Assembly: GCA_036927565.1 (NCBI GenBank)
Contig: JAYESD010000001.1
Location: 496,001-560,000, forward strand
Source of the DNA: Tuctoria greenei
Taxonomy: Eukaryota > Streptophyta > Magnoliopsida > Poales > Poaceae
Length of the DNA: 64,000 nucleotides
Reading direction: 5' to 3'
Shown here piece by piece: positions 47,763-60,000 of the stretch (within the stretch, counting starts at the first letter, position 1; each line of letters opens with the position of its first letter). The notes under the pieces are model-generated. The model saw nothing but the letters and a program-made list of their open reading frames with translations, ran no database searches and was not told the origin of the DNA. The position numbers and the translations under genes are program-made.

Positions 47763-48139
47763 ATAATATTTTTCCTTAAAGAAAACTAGAAAAAGGTTTT
47801 TGGACAAGTTTGTTTTCTCTCATCTACTTCCTTTCTAAGGCCAGCCAATGAAAAGGTTGTACAATCATCTATGTTGTAACATATCTTTTCCACCGTGTTC
47901 GTTGTACTAACATTCCGAAGGCAGCTCTGACAAATACAGTCAAAAGAATAGAAGTTTTTTATTTCTCTGCCCACGCAGCCTATGAATTTTATTTCTCTGC
48001 AAATGAATTTTGTTTCTCCAGCATTTGTCAAAATTTCGTATTGATCGATGATCTGTTTAAAACCTTTTTTTCTGAAATGGATATCGGTGGTTTGAAATCA
48101 GTGTTGACCTTCTCTGGATGCAAATGTACACACGTGCAG

Positions 48140-49242
48140 AAATCAGTAAAGGATGGGGAGGACGTGCTGAGATCTGTTCAGAGCCTTCACGCTATAATCG
48201 ACAGGGAAATCGCGGCTGGGACAGATCCAGAAGACGTATTCGTTTTCGGACTAAGCCAAGGAGGTACTCCCTCCGTCTCCATGAACTTGTCGCTTTGTAG
48301 TTCATTTTTGAACAATGAACTTGTCGCTTTGTAGTTCATTTTTGAACTACAAAGCGACAAGTTCATGGGGACGGAGGGAGTACGTAGTAGAAGCAGAACA
48401 TCCCTATGCTACGCGGCTTTTGTGCTGTTTCTTCCATCATCCAGAGTGCCAGACCAAAACCAAAGACCATTACTACTGTATGTTATGAGCTTAAAACTGA
48501 ACGCATTCCGTTTCAGGTGCTTTGAGCATAGCAAGCGTCCTGCTATACCCCAAAACTCTGGGCGGCTGTGCAGTCTTCAGTGGCTTTCTCCCCTTCAGCT
48601 CCTCTTTCGCGTCCAGGGTTACAGCTGAAGCAAAGAAGGTACTGTGTGATTGTTGAACGCAAGATACGTAGTACTTCTGATAAGTTGCTGCTGACATCTG
48701 TTTCTTGCTCCTTGACATACTTAGTTGGTGCTCTCTTTAATCCGTCATTGGCTTGTGGCCAGACTTGGATATTTTCTAACTGATAAATAGCCCCTGCATT
48801 TGCTAAAAAAGATTAATTCGGTGATACTAGAATGTTTAATTCTTGCACAGACGCCAGTTTTGTGGATTCACGGGGGAGCCGACTCGCTAGTCCCCATCGA
48901 GGCAGGGCGAGACGGAGTCAAGTTCCTGCGTGGGCTCGGCATGGGCTGCGATTTCAAGGTACAAAAGCTGTAGCTCACGCGTTATACTTATACGCCCAAT
49001 CAGTAGGTGCAAAAATGATGCAGTTATCTGAATATGTATATCATCGTTTGTTGATTCTGTCGCGAATGTAGGTGTACGACACGCTTGGGCACACGCTGGC
49101 GCCATTCGAACTGGAATACTGCGAGCGGTGGGCGTCAGACAACATCCTGAAGGAGCGGAAACCGGGCCTGGATCTGAAGAAGAAGGGTGGGGCTTCAAGG
49201 AGCTGGTTTTTTGGCGGGGTATTCAACTGCTTCTCTACATAG
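48140..49242 (+). pseudogene. Acyl-protein thioesterase/carboxylesterase, 5'-truncated
   Basis: Four exons match the last four of the intact neighbour: 48140-48263, 48517-48638, 48851-48958, 49072-49242. They carry the nucleophile motif GLSQGG, the acid residue in GGADSLVP and the histidine in LGHTL, and the frame stays open. The two leading exons with the LHGLGD oxyanion strand and PSWFDIHE are missing. Upstream lies only the broken MTK end. The first donor is altered by a MITE inserted two bases into the intron. The frame is open upstream of the acceptor to 48077 (ATG), so a shortened product is conceivable, but lacking the oxyanion strand it should not be an active esterase. Best called a truncated copy. 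Confidence 0.82.
48267..48380. mobile_element. Stowaway MITE inside a 5' splice site
   Basis: 114 bp flanked by TA (48265-48266 and 48381-48382), with ends CTCCCTCCGTC and GACGGAGGGAG. The left arm (ATGAACTTGTCGCTTTGTAG...) is tandemly duplicated before the right arm. The insertion changed the thioesterase donor from GTACGTAG to GTACTCCC. Confidence 0.93.
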
Positions 49243-49715
49243 TTTTTTGCTTCAGTTTCATCAAATCAAATGATGTAAACTCAGTCGAGTCGAAACTTGT
49301 GCGAAACTGTACACGTGATTCGTCAGCGTTGACGCATGGACTCTATTACCACAGACTTTTAGACAGAGGAATGCCTTGTCATTTGCAACGCGATCCGATA
49401 CAGGTTTGTGATACTAGCACTAGTTAGTTGACTTCCATTTCCATCGTAAGTTGTGTCCCCGAAATTCGATTCCCTTGATTCGATGCTTAAATAAACTGTG
49501 ACAATTTGATCGTAAGTTGTGACTTCCATTCCATCGTAAATAAACTGTGACAATTTGATGGAGACTATGAAGTCAAGATGCTGGTAGAATTCGATAGAAC
49601 AACCAACCAACCAACCAACAAACGAACTACCGAACCACTCTACCAACAAGCGCATCGCGTAACCGTCCTGATCGACGCATTCCACCCCGGCCCGTACAGG
49701 CCCGGCCCGTGATCC
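49243..49715. other. Promoter region of intact thioesterase
   Basis: Contains an imperfect direct repeat around 49490-49560 (AAATAAACTGTGACAATTTGAT twice, split here: AAATAAACTGTG / ACAATTTGAT) and an (AACC)n run near 49600-49620. No gene is supported. Confidence 0.55.
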
Positions 49716-51817
49716 ATGACTAGCCTGGTCCGCTTCCTCTTCACCCTCGGCGCGGCCATCGCCGCAGCCACCCTCCTCGCGGCCTCGCTCCGCCGCCGCG
49801 CGCCGCCGTCCGACCTCCCCGCCCAGCGCGTCTCGTCCTCCCCCCACATGGCGGGACGCAACCGGAGCTTCGTACTCTGGCTGCACGGCCTCGGCGACTC
49901 CGGCCCGGCCAACGAGCCCATCCGCACCTTCTTCTCCGCCCCGGAGTTCCGTCTCACCAAGTGGGCGTTCCCCTCCGCCCCGAACGCCCCCGTCTCCTGC
50001 AACCGTGAGCCCCCTCCTCCACCACTCCCTCTTCATCAGATTCGCGCCTAACAAACATCAGCTAAAACCCAACTACACTTTTGCCTACCCCCCTCGCAGG
50101 TGGTGCAGTAATGCCGTCGTGGTTCGACATTCACGAGTTACCTATGAACGCTGTGAGTTCACTTCACTTTACACCACTTGTAAACACGGGTATCTGAATG
50201 CGGTGTCAGATGTTGATCTGGTTGAACTCTTAAACGAGTAGGGTTCTCCGCAAGATGAGAGTGGAGTTCTCAAGGCCGTGGAAAATGTGCACGCCATGAT
50301 CAACAAGGAAGTAGCCGACGGTGTCAACCCTGACAACATATTCGTCTGTGGATTTAGCCAAGGAGGTTAGAATGGCAATGTACATCGAACTGGAAGTTTG
50401 TTGGTGATGGTAAAGTTTTCAAAGTGCTGAGAACTACTAAGCTGTGGAATGTGGCTCTGCAGGTGCTTTGACATTAGCCAGTGTTTTGCTTTATCCGAAG
50501 AAGCTAGGTGGAGGAGCAGTGTTCAGCGGTTGGGTGCCTTTCGGTTCATCAGTCACCGAGAGGATTTCGCCTGAAGCAAGGAAGGTAATCTATTATCTTT
50601 TCATCCCTTTGCCCCCTCTTTTTAGTGAACAATCATAAGTTGCATTTGTTGGGACCTTGTTGCTGCCTTAAGATCTGAAATTGTTGCTCCTACGCATTAA
50701 AAAATGATGGAAGCTGTAGATACATTGTAGCACATTCCAGGAACCACCGTGTATTCAGGATCATTTTTCAGTATTAGTTGGATTACAGATGCAGATATAT
50801 CAAAAGCATGTCCTTGTGGCACTGGTTAATGATTTGATGCAGTTATATAAGATGCAGAATTGTAGCACTATGTGTCTATGTCCGCCATCTAAGCTTTCCC
50901 TGGGATGGATTGGCTAGTGGAGGTGGATGTCACCTAGTCGACCAGGGTTCTGTCCTCACCTACAACATGTTAATTCTAGGGTGGACGTCTCCCCCGCTGG
51001 TGTAGTTTTTTTTTTTTCCAAAATTCTCTAGCTAATTTTTTTACCTAACCTACTAAAGCTCTTGTGTAAATGTTTCAATATTCAATTTGGAAGCCAGTAG
51101 GCTTCAGCTGAGGTAAGGAATATGTGCAGATGTGCTGAATTACAGGACTTCGGTGGTCGAGGGTATGATAGAAAATAAGTTATCCGTATATTGTAATGGC
51201 AAATATGTTAGACTGATCACTGGATGAGGATTGTTCTACAAGACATGATCTTACTGAAGGAGAGAGCATCAATGGAATATGTCTTGTATTTGCAGTAACT
51301 AAGTAGGTTACTGTCGAGTGGAAGGTATAGGTAGTCTTCATGACATATGCTTACTTAGTCTTTGAATTCTTGGCCGTTAAAACATAAGTTTGGGGGGGGG
51401 GGGGGGGGGGATCCAAATTCTTAAAGTCCATTAGTTCATTTGACTGTTCTTCTCACAATTTTTTTTCTACTTTACAGACACCTATTCTCTGGTCCCATGG
51501 AATGGATGACAGAACAGTACTATTTGAAGCTGGTCAAGCTGGTCCACCGTTCTTGCAAAGTTTTGGTGTTAGTTGTGAATTTAAGGTAGATTTCCGCATG
51601 ATCTTCTACATTCTGCCTTTTTTTAAGCCTGTTCTACATGCCATTTCAGAGAACATTTTCCATGTCTGAAAGCTTTGAATAACCAACTTAACGAGCTCTC
51701 ATGTGCATCTCATAGGCATATCCAGATCTCGGTCACTCGATTTCCAAGGAGGAGCTGCATGCTCTTGAGTCGTGGATCAAGAGTCGTCTCAGGGCCTCTC
51801 AAGAGAAGGACAGTTAA
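49716..51817 (+). CDS. Acyl-protein thioesterase / carboxylesterase (alpha/beta hydrolase)
   Basis: 265 residues from six exons: 49716-50004, 50100-50152, 50242-50365, 50463-50584, 51478-51585, 51716-51817. A hydrophobic N-terminal segment (about residues 5-25) before the LWLHGLGDSGPANEPI oxyanion strand could anchor or target the protein; many family members lack it, so a later ATG (MAGRNRSF, 49848) is possible. The catalytic Ser is in CGFSQGG, the Asp in the GMDDRTV turn and the His in LGHSIS. Such enzymes remove palmitate from proteins or hydrolyse lysophospholipids. Rice has neighbouring copies next to MTK. Intron 4 holds a 19-base G run. Confidence 0.92.
51392..51410. repeat. Poly-G tract (19 G) in thioesterase intron 4
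   Basis: An uninterrupted G run 67 bp before the exon-5 acceptor, on the transcribed sense strand. Confidence 0.9.
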
Positions 51818-54800
51818 CATTATTAGTTCAGGTCGCCTTCACTTCCCCGGCACAAGAACGTGGCGGGTGCCGTCATGTTTAGTACGTACGTAAGTTGTAG
51901 TATTTGATTTTTCCGACGTCGCATCGTGCAACTTATTATACGAGACTCCTCAGATTCATTGTGTCCAAGGATATGATGGACGGATGGACTACGTGGCTAC
52001 GGGTCCAGGAATTTTTCTAGATATGGCCAACCGCCGCTGGCGCTAATAACTGAAATAAATTCTGTTAGTAGGTAGTACTATGTTTCTCTAATTTGACTGT
52101 CTATTTATATCATCTATCGTGGCCTCCATATCTGGGCCATGTCCTTATGTCTCCAACAGAAGTACTGTATCTATTAGCAAGATACGTATTGGATTCTTCT
52201 GCTTGGCCAGGATGTTCTGAACATGCTTCTGATACGCAAGGCATATCGCGTAAAATGATATCCATCCAGCTCGAGTTTTTTGTTTGCTTGTACTGAACAT
52301 GCTTCCATTTCCTGATTCCAAGTTCTGATGTGTTTGTCATCATACTTATTTGCGTCTCTCTCTCTGCCTCATGAGGGTAGGAGATTCCATAAGCGTAAAG
52401 CGCCTACTAGTCAGCAAAGCTGTAACAATTCATTACCCTCCGTCAGTGGCGGGTTCCTTCCGTAGAGGGATACGTACCAGTTTTATTACCAGTCCAGGTG
52501 TGACCATTTCCTCGACCTGAGCTCTTGACCACTGACCGTTTCAATGCCCACGAAACAACGGGTGACTCGTCGCTTGGACTCTGCTCTCACCAGTCTGATT
52601 GCCAGATTTTGCCTCGTTGCTTTCTGAGTTTTTTCAGAAGAAAACGACTTCCACAGGTTGAGGTCACGGTCAAACTGTAGAGGTACCGTCGATCAAGTCG
52701 TGAAACGGTTAAACTAAACAGCCAAAACTACTGGGATGTTTCTTACCATTCTTCGAACAATGGTAATGATGTTTTTTTTTCCTGAGATTCACGAGAAATT
52801 CGCACGATACGAGGAGATGAGGTTAACGGTGTTTGTATCCGTTCGAAACGGTGAGGATGCTACTAAGTTCCAGGAGCACTGCACTCATCGCCTGTGCCTC
52901 GAGATTCAGGCTAGCGGCAGTGCTGACCGCAACCTGTCGGGCTCACCGGGCGCACTAGGCAGGCCACTGGTTCCACTTCCACCGGGTACGTAGCTAGCTA
53001 GCTAGCTGACGACGCTCGTGCCAGCCCAGCCCTAGAAAACTGCGGTGGCGTGGGGGTGGGGGAGCAATGAAATACTACTACTGCGGCGAGCGGAGCGGAT
53101 AGAAAAACGCGACGCATTCTCCGAGCCAAGCCCCAAGCCCTTTCGAGGATTCCAACGCGAACAAAAGCCAAACTCCCGCTCCTCGTGCTTGCCGCCCCCT
53201 CTCCTCATCTCTCTCTCAATCACCTGTCTCATTCACCACGCCACCATTTTTTATTCAGTACTAGTAGTTCCTCATGTCATGTGTGTCCCAAATTACTACT
53301 ACCACTTTACTACAGTTCTACTACCCCGCCTACATATCGCGGCATGTAAACAAACAAACAAACGGGGTAGAGATAAATAAACCCAGTAGTATGAGCTGCC
53401 CTTATTAGTCAAGACTTGACTCGGGACTAGGGACTGCAAGACCACCTACACGGATGTCATCGTCGTAAGCGGAAAGCTCTCGTTTTCGAATCCAACGAGA
53501 CGGGGAATCTCCTCCTTCAAAAATTGACGATTTGCAGGGCCACAATGTTCTTGCTCAAAAACACACTGCGTGCTGGCTCTACTGGCATTACCAGTACTCG
53601 CTATACCGCTACAGTATAATGTACTGTCTGTACCACAGGAGTACGGGTGGTATCATTCGCCTGTCCGTCTGGACCGGTTCGCCGGCTTTTTCTTTCACTG
53701 CGTCCGCGTCCGTGGCGTCGCTGTTGGCGCTGACTAGGCAAGGGCATGGGCGCGCACGCCACCACGCAGTCTCCATGCCATTGCCAGACCGGGGGGCCGG
53801 GCCCACGCCGCGGCGAGAGAGCGACCGGTCCGTTCACTCCACGTCGCCGAGAGAGAGGGCCCGCGCGCGAACGTCCGGGACGCTCCCACGTCCGAAGCGA
53901 ACGGACCGGACCCCCTTAAAATCTACTTATCGCCTTCAAATTCGAATAAAAGACCAACCAAAAAATCGCACTTATAAATTAACGTCAACTGGAGCTGCAA
54001 ATGCGCACTAATAATGGAGACGGACGGGTACCGATGCAGCAGCCTGGTTCGCCTGCGTCATAATAAAGCGGGCTCCGGGCAGGGCCAGGCACCTCATTTG
54101 CAGCCCCTTTTGCAAATCGAAGCAGCGGCGAAAATATCAGCAGTATTCAAGTGCTGCTGCCGCCTTATTTATTCACTGCTTTTGGCAGTCGTCCTTGGAA
54201 TGCAGCAGCGTAGGAGGTAGCGGTAGGACACGGAGAAGGCAGGCAGAATTCAGAGCATTGTATGTGCCCATAATAAATTGGGCATTGGTGCGTGTCATCA
54301 AGCAACCTGCTCCTTGTCTCTCTCTCGTCCTCGAGCCATAGATCATCCAGCTTCGCTTCCGAAGCCTAACCGCTGCAGTGATTTTGCCTCTCCTGGGACG
54401 CCACGGTAGTAGATCATCCAGCTTCGGCCAAATCAATGGGACTACGTACCACATACTCGTGCTATGCAATTTACTCGCTCTGCTCTCGCATAAAACAGTC
54501 TGTGATACTAGTACCGAGTAGTGAAAAGAAGGCTAGGCAGCGAAATTCCGTATTGGAAGTTAGGTAAACTTTGCCATTTGAGAGTGAACATCTTTGCAAA
54601 AGGATCGGACGGACGGGGCAAGTGAAGAAGCTTGTGGAGTACACGTCCTTGCCGAGTGAGCAGCAGAGTGAAACTCGAACTACGGCTAGGGGTGGTCACG
54701 GCGGCCAGCTTTCACTTTGCGAGCATGGCAGTTCTTCCTTTCGCTTTACTTTCAACAGGAGTACCAATGCAGTGCAAGAGGAAAGCTCCAACGGATCTTT

Positions 54801-55730
54801 TTGGCCTTTTGCTCCGTCCAATGAACAATGAAATATAAAAGGCTCACCAATGAAAGGCAGTATTCAAAAGAGAAGGAAAAAGGAAAATTCTCTTTTGGGG
54901 CTCGAGGAAACTCCCAGCGTGAGAAATGCTGTTCTGGCTCCATGAGAATATTAATTGGTGGGGGCGAAGAGAACAACAGCACAAAGTGACTTAATCAAAG
55001 ATGCTACTCGTCTAATGATTCCATTATACAGGGAGATGAATCCCACTAACGCAGGCAACACACGCTTAACGAACTCGGAAAAAACTAGGGGCTTTGCACA
55101 TATGCTTCCCTTTTCTTAGGGAGTACTACTGTATTAGAGGAGAAATGGACAACGAGGCAGGCATAACTCAGATACCTCCAGTCCAATTGCAGGCACACCA
55201 ATGCAACCTTTTTACAAAAGCTAATAAGCAAACACCTTCCTCCTCACCTCACAGTTGGGTGGGGGGAATCAATCAATGAACGCACATGAATCACGAGGAC
55301 GTGCTGCTAACAATAACATCTGGCAAAAAGAAAAATTGTTCGACGTTGAGCAGAAAGGGAAATCATCATGTCGTCTTGCAAGAAGAAGTTCATTGATGAA
55401 CCAAAGGAGCAAAAATATGGTACAGAGGAGGATGCAGGGGAGGGTAAGAATTGGATCGGATAGTGCTGCTGGTTTCCTCCCCATTCCAATCCTCACATGC
55501 TCATGAGAGTGCAAGAAAGAAAGAAATTAACCGAAAGAAAGATAGAAGAGGAAAAGGGCGTAGAGCAGAGATGCTCTTGATCAAAACAGCTACTACTGGT
55601 ACTGACCTTCTTGGTGGTCATCTTCCTTCCTTCCTTCCTTCCCCTAATCTAACAAGAAGGAGCTAGCGAGCAGCTGTAGTAGTAGTGTAGCAGCAGCAGC
55701 AGCTCGGGCAGGCAGGCACATGAACCGTTA
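51818..55730. other. Large spacer without supported genes
   Basis: The first ~250 bp are thioesterase 3' UTR. The rest has scattered short open frames, a GC-rich stretch at about 53640-53910 and simple repeats (TAGC)n near 52990 and (TTCC)n near 55630. The last part is the 3' UTR of the minus-strand gene at 55731. I find no conserved protein, no tRNA and no full-length element. Confidence 0.5.
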
Positions 55731-56351
55731 TTAGTTCCAGGCGCCCCAAACCTTCTCACCGATGAAGCGCACCAGCCTCCCCACCGTGCTCACCTCGGCG
55801 TTGACGCTGCCGTTGCAGTCGCTGTCGCCGGCGACCGAGTCGTCGTCCTCGTCGCAGTCCATGCTGCTGGTCCCCTCTTCCTCGTCGTCGCCGTCGCCCT
55901 CGTACTCGCCGTCCCTCCCGGCGTCGTCGTCCGCGCTGTGGTGGTGGTGCTCCACGCCGACGGCGTCCGCCTCCATTGCGGCCACAGCGTCGTCGTCGGC
56001 GTCGCAGCTGCTGCGGCGTCCGCGGCGCCGGCGGCGGGACGGGGCCGCCCCGCCGCCCTCCTCGACGGCGTCGATGATGCGGTGGATGAGGTGGCGGTTG
56101 GGGGACGCGTCCCAGCGCGCCCAGAAGCTCTTGTAGCAGCCGAAGCAGGCGCAGCCCATCTCCGGCGGGTGCGTCCCGCGGCGGCGGCGGGGGCGGCCCC
56201 CGCCCGCGCCGCCGCAGGACAGCAGGTAGGCCAGCACCTCCTGCTCCTCGGCGGTGAGCGCGGACGCCAGGGCCAGCACGGCGGCCGGCAGCGCGACCGC
56301 CGACGGCGCCGGGTGCACCCGGCGGCCCTTCCCCTGGTACAGCTTCTTCAT
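55731..56351 (-). CDS. Conserved plant protein of unknown function (CxxC, FWxRWD motif)
   Basis: Intronless, 206 residues. The N-terminal part is hydrophobic and Ala-rich with LTAEEQEVLAYLL. The middle has the conserved-looking block HPPEMGCACFGCYKSFWARW followed by DASPNRHLIHRIIDAVEE. Basic, His- and Asp/Glu-rich low-complexity stretches follow, and it ends GRLVRFIGEKVWGAWN. I recognise this block from unnamed plant proteins but know no function. The CxCxxC cysteines could bind metal. The amphipathic C-terminus and middle motif suggest a folded small domain between disordered acidic parts. No signal peptide is evident. Confidence 0.8.
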   Translation of the reverse strand: MKKLYQGKGRRVHPAPSAVALPAAVLALASALTAEEQEVLAYLLSCGGAGGGRPRRRRGTHPPEMGCACFGCYKSFWARWDASPNRHLIHRIIDAVEEGGGAAPSRRRRRGRRSSCDADDDAVAAMEADAVGVEHHHHSADDDAGRDGEYEGDGDDEEEGTSSMDCDEDDDSVAGDSDCNGSVNAEVSTVGRLVRFIGEKVWGAWN

Positions 56352-57053
56352 CTCACTCGCCTTGAACGCTCGGCTTAGCGTCAGGTGTTAGGTGCCCGCC
56401 AACTGCTCGATGGAAAACCGAGGGGTTGGTGGCGTCAGCTCAGACGTTGCTGTTTGGAGTAGCTGCGGGATGGCGGCCGCGCAGCTCGTCGTCTCCTCTC
56501 TGCTATCTAGCTCTCTGGCTGGTTGCTCTGCTTGTCCTTTTGGGGCTGGGCAACGAAGGAGATGGAGGATTTGGGTTTGGTGGGTGGGAACCAGCCGCTG
56601 TAGCTCTAGTCTGGGTATCTGCTGCTCCTCCTCTGGTCCAACAAGGTCACAACCGCGGCGGCGGTGGGAGACGGCCGGTCGCAACGGAAGCCGGTCTTTG
56701 TATTATGACCACGTAAACGGCGACGGTCCTGACCTCATGTCCTCCCTCCGGCCTGGGCCAGCAAAGTAAGTAGGTGGGCCGACGGAGTAAGATTTCGAGG
56801 CCCAGTCCTAAGCCCAACAATCCTACAGTATTTCAGAAACAGTGCTTCACCATTTCCAGATCATCAAACAGGAGTGGACCAAGAGATCAGCGAAGAAAAG
56901 TCTCTCCCGGCGACACGACACGACAAAAGCTGTGGATTACCAATAACCGGGAAGGAACATCCAGGAAGAGAAGAGATGGACTCTCCACAACGTGCGACCT
57001 TTCCTGGGGTCTCTGCATCGGACCACGTCGCCTGACGGAAACCCGTCCTTCAG
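56352..57053. other. Spacer: promoter of the 206-residue protein gene and EHD 3' UTR
   Basis: The GC-rich leader of the minus-strand gene reaches to about 56700, with TGGGCC/GGCCCA motifs near 56750-56815. The remainder is EHD 3' UTR. Open frames here are in leader sequence and have no family features. Confidence 0.5.
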
Positions 57054-60000
57054 TCAGTCGTAGGGGTTCCTGAACTTCTTGAGGAGTTCCGGGATGTCAT
57101 ACGCCAGCATGTCGTCCACGCCTTGAACCATCCTGGGCCGCAGCTTCTCGAACTTGTCGAAGTTGTAAGCGCTCAGGATCTCCCTGTACTCCTGCACGCT
57201 GGGGAAGTCTCCCGCCGGCAAGTGCAGCTCCTTCTGAACCTGCATGCCATGCATGGTACGACGCCAACCATTCAGCTTCCGACGTTCAGACTGATGCCGT
57301 GCTGCTGCTACTACTACTATTAACCGAGATACTAGTACGTAGTACACACGCAGGGCAGGACAGATAAATAAACCTTGGCGAACTGTTCGTCCAGAGTGTC
57401 GAGCAGCCTCTGCTGAGCCTTGGCCTTGCCCATCAGGGCGGGCATCTCTTTCTTCAGATGGCTGATTATATGAGCGTGGACTTTGGCAGCCCTCGCACGC
57501 TTCACGAATTCGTTGATCTAATAACGTGCGTACGTGTACCAAAAGGAAAAAAGAAAAAAAAATCACACGGTTTGGTTTAGCTCAAAGTGAACTTGCTGAA
57601 AAATAGTACTGTACATGCGGTGACGTGTCTCACCCGACGATCACAAGCCTTCTTCGGGATGTCATTCAGGTCGGAGAGCAAGTCGTCTTGTTCTTTCCGG
57701 AACAGCTCCATGCCCAGTGGGCCAGCTGCTGTCTCCTTGATCGGCTTATCGTTGAATGAACTTGAAGAGTTAAAAGATTTTATCAGCTCTTGACTGACCG
57801 ATGATTTGCCAAATGTAAGGTCACTGGTGAGGATGGCCGTACCCTATGTAGACTCGCATGACTTCTGGTGTGTTCAGGACCTTCCCCAGCGACCATAACA
57901 GCGCTCCATAGACTCTCATCAACTGAAAACAATTTTTTTTCCAACAGAAAGCTATCATTTGCACAAGAATACACATGCCCTATAAGAACAATAATGGAAT
58001 ATGCTGACCTACTGACTGAGAGACAGAGAAAAAAAAGGCATGGTGATAAACAGGAGTACGTGTTCACCTGCTGGGCATCAACTTGGTCTGCCTTGTTGAG
58101 AACAATGCGTATTTTGTCATCATGCCCACGGAGCGACCCAATCACACGCTTGAACTCATCGCTGATATCAAGCTTGTGGGGATCAAACAGGAGAAGAATA
58201 AGATCGCACTTGGCCGCAAACCATGATGTAACTCCCGTGAAATCGTAACTGCGCTGGGTTCGCTGCTTTTCCCCTGATAGAACTCCAGGAGTGTCCACGA
58301 AGGTTACATGCTCTAGTAACTTTACAAGGAAAATGGTAAGTTCAGTTTCGTTCACATGAAAACCCAACAGCGAAATAAAATTCTCGGTACAAGATAGAGA
58401 GAAAGAGAGATCGTACTGGGTGCGGCATCTGAGAACACTCAAACTTTGATAAAAATGCTGTTCCGAATGATGACAACCCACTGTATGGCATATCAGCTTG
58501 GACGGCAATTGTGTTTCCCGGAATGCATCTTTCATCTGGTCCGGACTGTAGAGATGGAAATAAGTAACATAAGAATGGGAGCAACAGTAACGGAAGTAAA
58601 CTATGATAAGTAGAGATAATAAAAGTTCATGCGAAGTCATTGAAACTTATCCAAGAGAACTTACAGTGATGACAACAAATCTGTCGGTTGTAGGCTCTGG
58701 TCCAATATGAGCCCCTGCACAAGGAATATTGCAACTACTGTTAAAAGACGAGAGAATTTGTGAGAATGCTTGAGACAAAATAAAGTGAAAATCAGACTAA
58801 TAAAAAGACGAGGGAGACACACAAAGATCCAACTAGCTTACCCGGATAACTTGTCTTCAGTAAATGCTTTATGAATGTGGTTTTCCCGGTAGAGTATTGA
58901 CCCAAGAGCATGACCATTGGCTTCGCATCAAAATCGCTGCTAGTCTACAAATGAGATGTTATTTGAACAAAAATATTATTGGAGAAACAGAAGCAATATC
59001 ATGCGCTATTGTAGCAATGTAATCATTATTTGCTGTTTATAGTTTTAATAACACGAGAATAAATATATTTTTTCACAGAAAAACATCCCTCCTTTGTCAA
59101 TGCCCTTCCAAGGTAGAGATTGTGTTGTATCTGATATTCTTTTAGTATTTTGTTTAACTGACATTATAGGCTCAGATGTTCGAACCAGGGATAATGCCTT
59201 GGCATTAATATCTGAACAGCACAGCACAATACTTTGCGTGACAGGTATAGCCCGGCCTTAAAAAGGTTATGGAGACTAAACAAAAGGGTGGTACCTACCA
59301 GCAACGGTGAAACAAAGTCGTGGAACTGATAAGTTTTCTCGAGAGGCCTCAACTTCTCAATGTATGATTTCTTTAGCCCGTCGATGATTGAAGTAACTGA
59401 TTTTAAAGGAATCTGTAAGGAAAAATATTTGGACATTGAAAAGTTAAGGAACGAACACATCAAATAATTAGCATGCATGCAGCTTGATGTAACCTTCTTT
59501 CCTGACTTGGAGTTAAACCAGGTGGCCGATATAAGTGATTCTGATGGATGACATGCTGCATAATATGTGAGGACAGCACTCAGAGATTGTGAAATATCTC
59601 TTTCTTTCGGAGTAATAATTGCGCAGAAAAAGGTTGAGTTCTTCTATTAATATGGTAACAATACATACGGACGATAGCAGCAGAGTTGCCCTTGGTCGCA
59701 GCGTTCTTCTTCTTCAAGGTCGCGTAGAAAAAGATAAGTAAATAAGGTTGTTCCATCATTGTTGAAAGTTTAATTAAAAGCTAAACACAGACATACTAGT
59801 TTTTTGTCCAGGCCTTGCATTACAGGGGGCTGCAGCCTCTCCAAATCTGCAAAATAAAACAGTCAGCCACATTCTTGCGACAGCCCCCGTCAGTATTTAA
59901 ATCTACAATGAATCCGTTCCACCTGCATTTTGAATGGTGTCTTGACTGATCTCATTCCCTGCTTGCGCCAGAGAAACCAGCTGCGCATTTGCCATTTATT

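Noticed and set aside
48041..48139. A genuine 5' coding exon for the truncated thioesterase
   Set aside because: The frame is open, but the peptide has nothing of the LHGLGD strand or the PSWFDIHE segment of the intact neighbour.
53532..54011. 159-codon frame in the large spacer
   Set aside because: No domain, GC-rich shadow-type composition, and no splice or promoter context.
56392..56769. Plus-strand frames in the leader of the 206-residue protein gene
   Set aside because: They lie in 5' leader/promoter sequence of the minus-strand gene and show only composition-driven residues.
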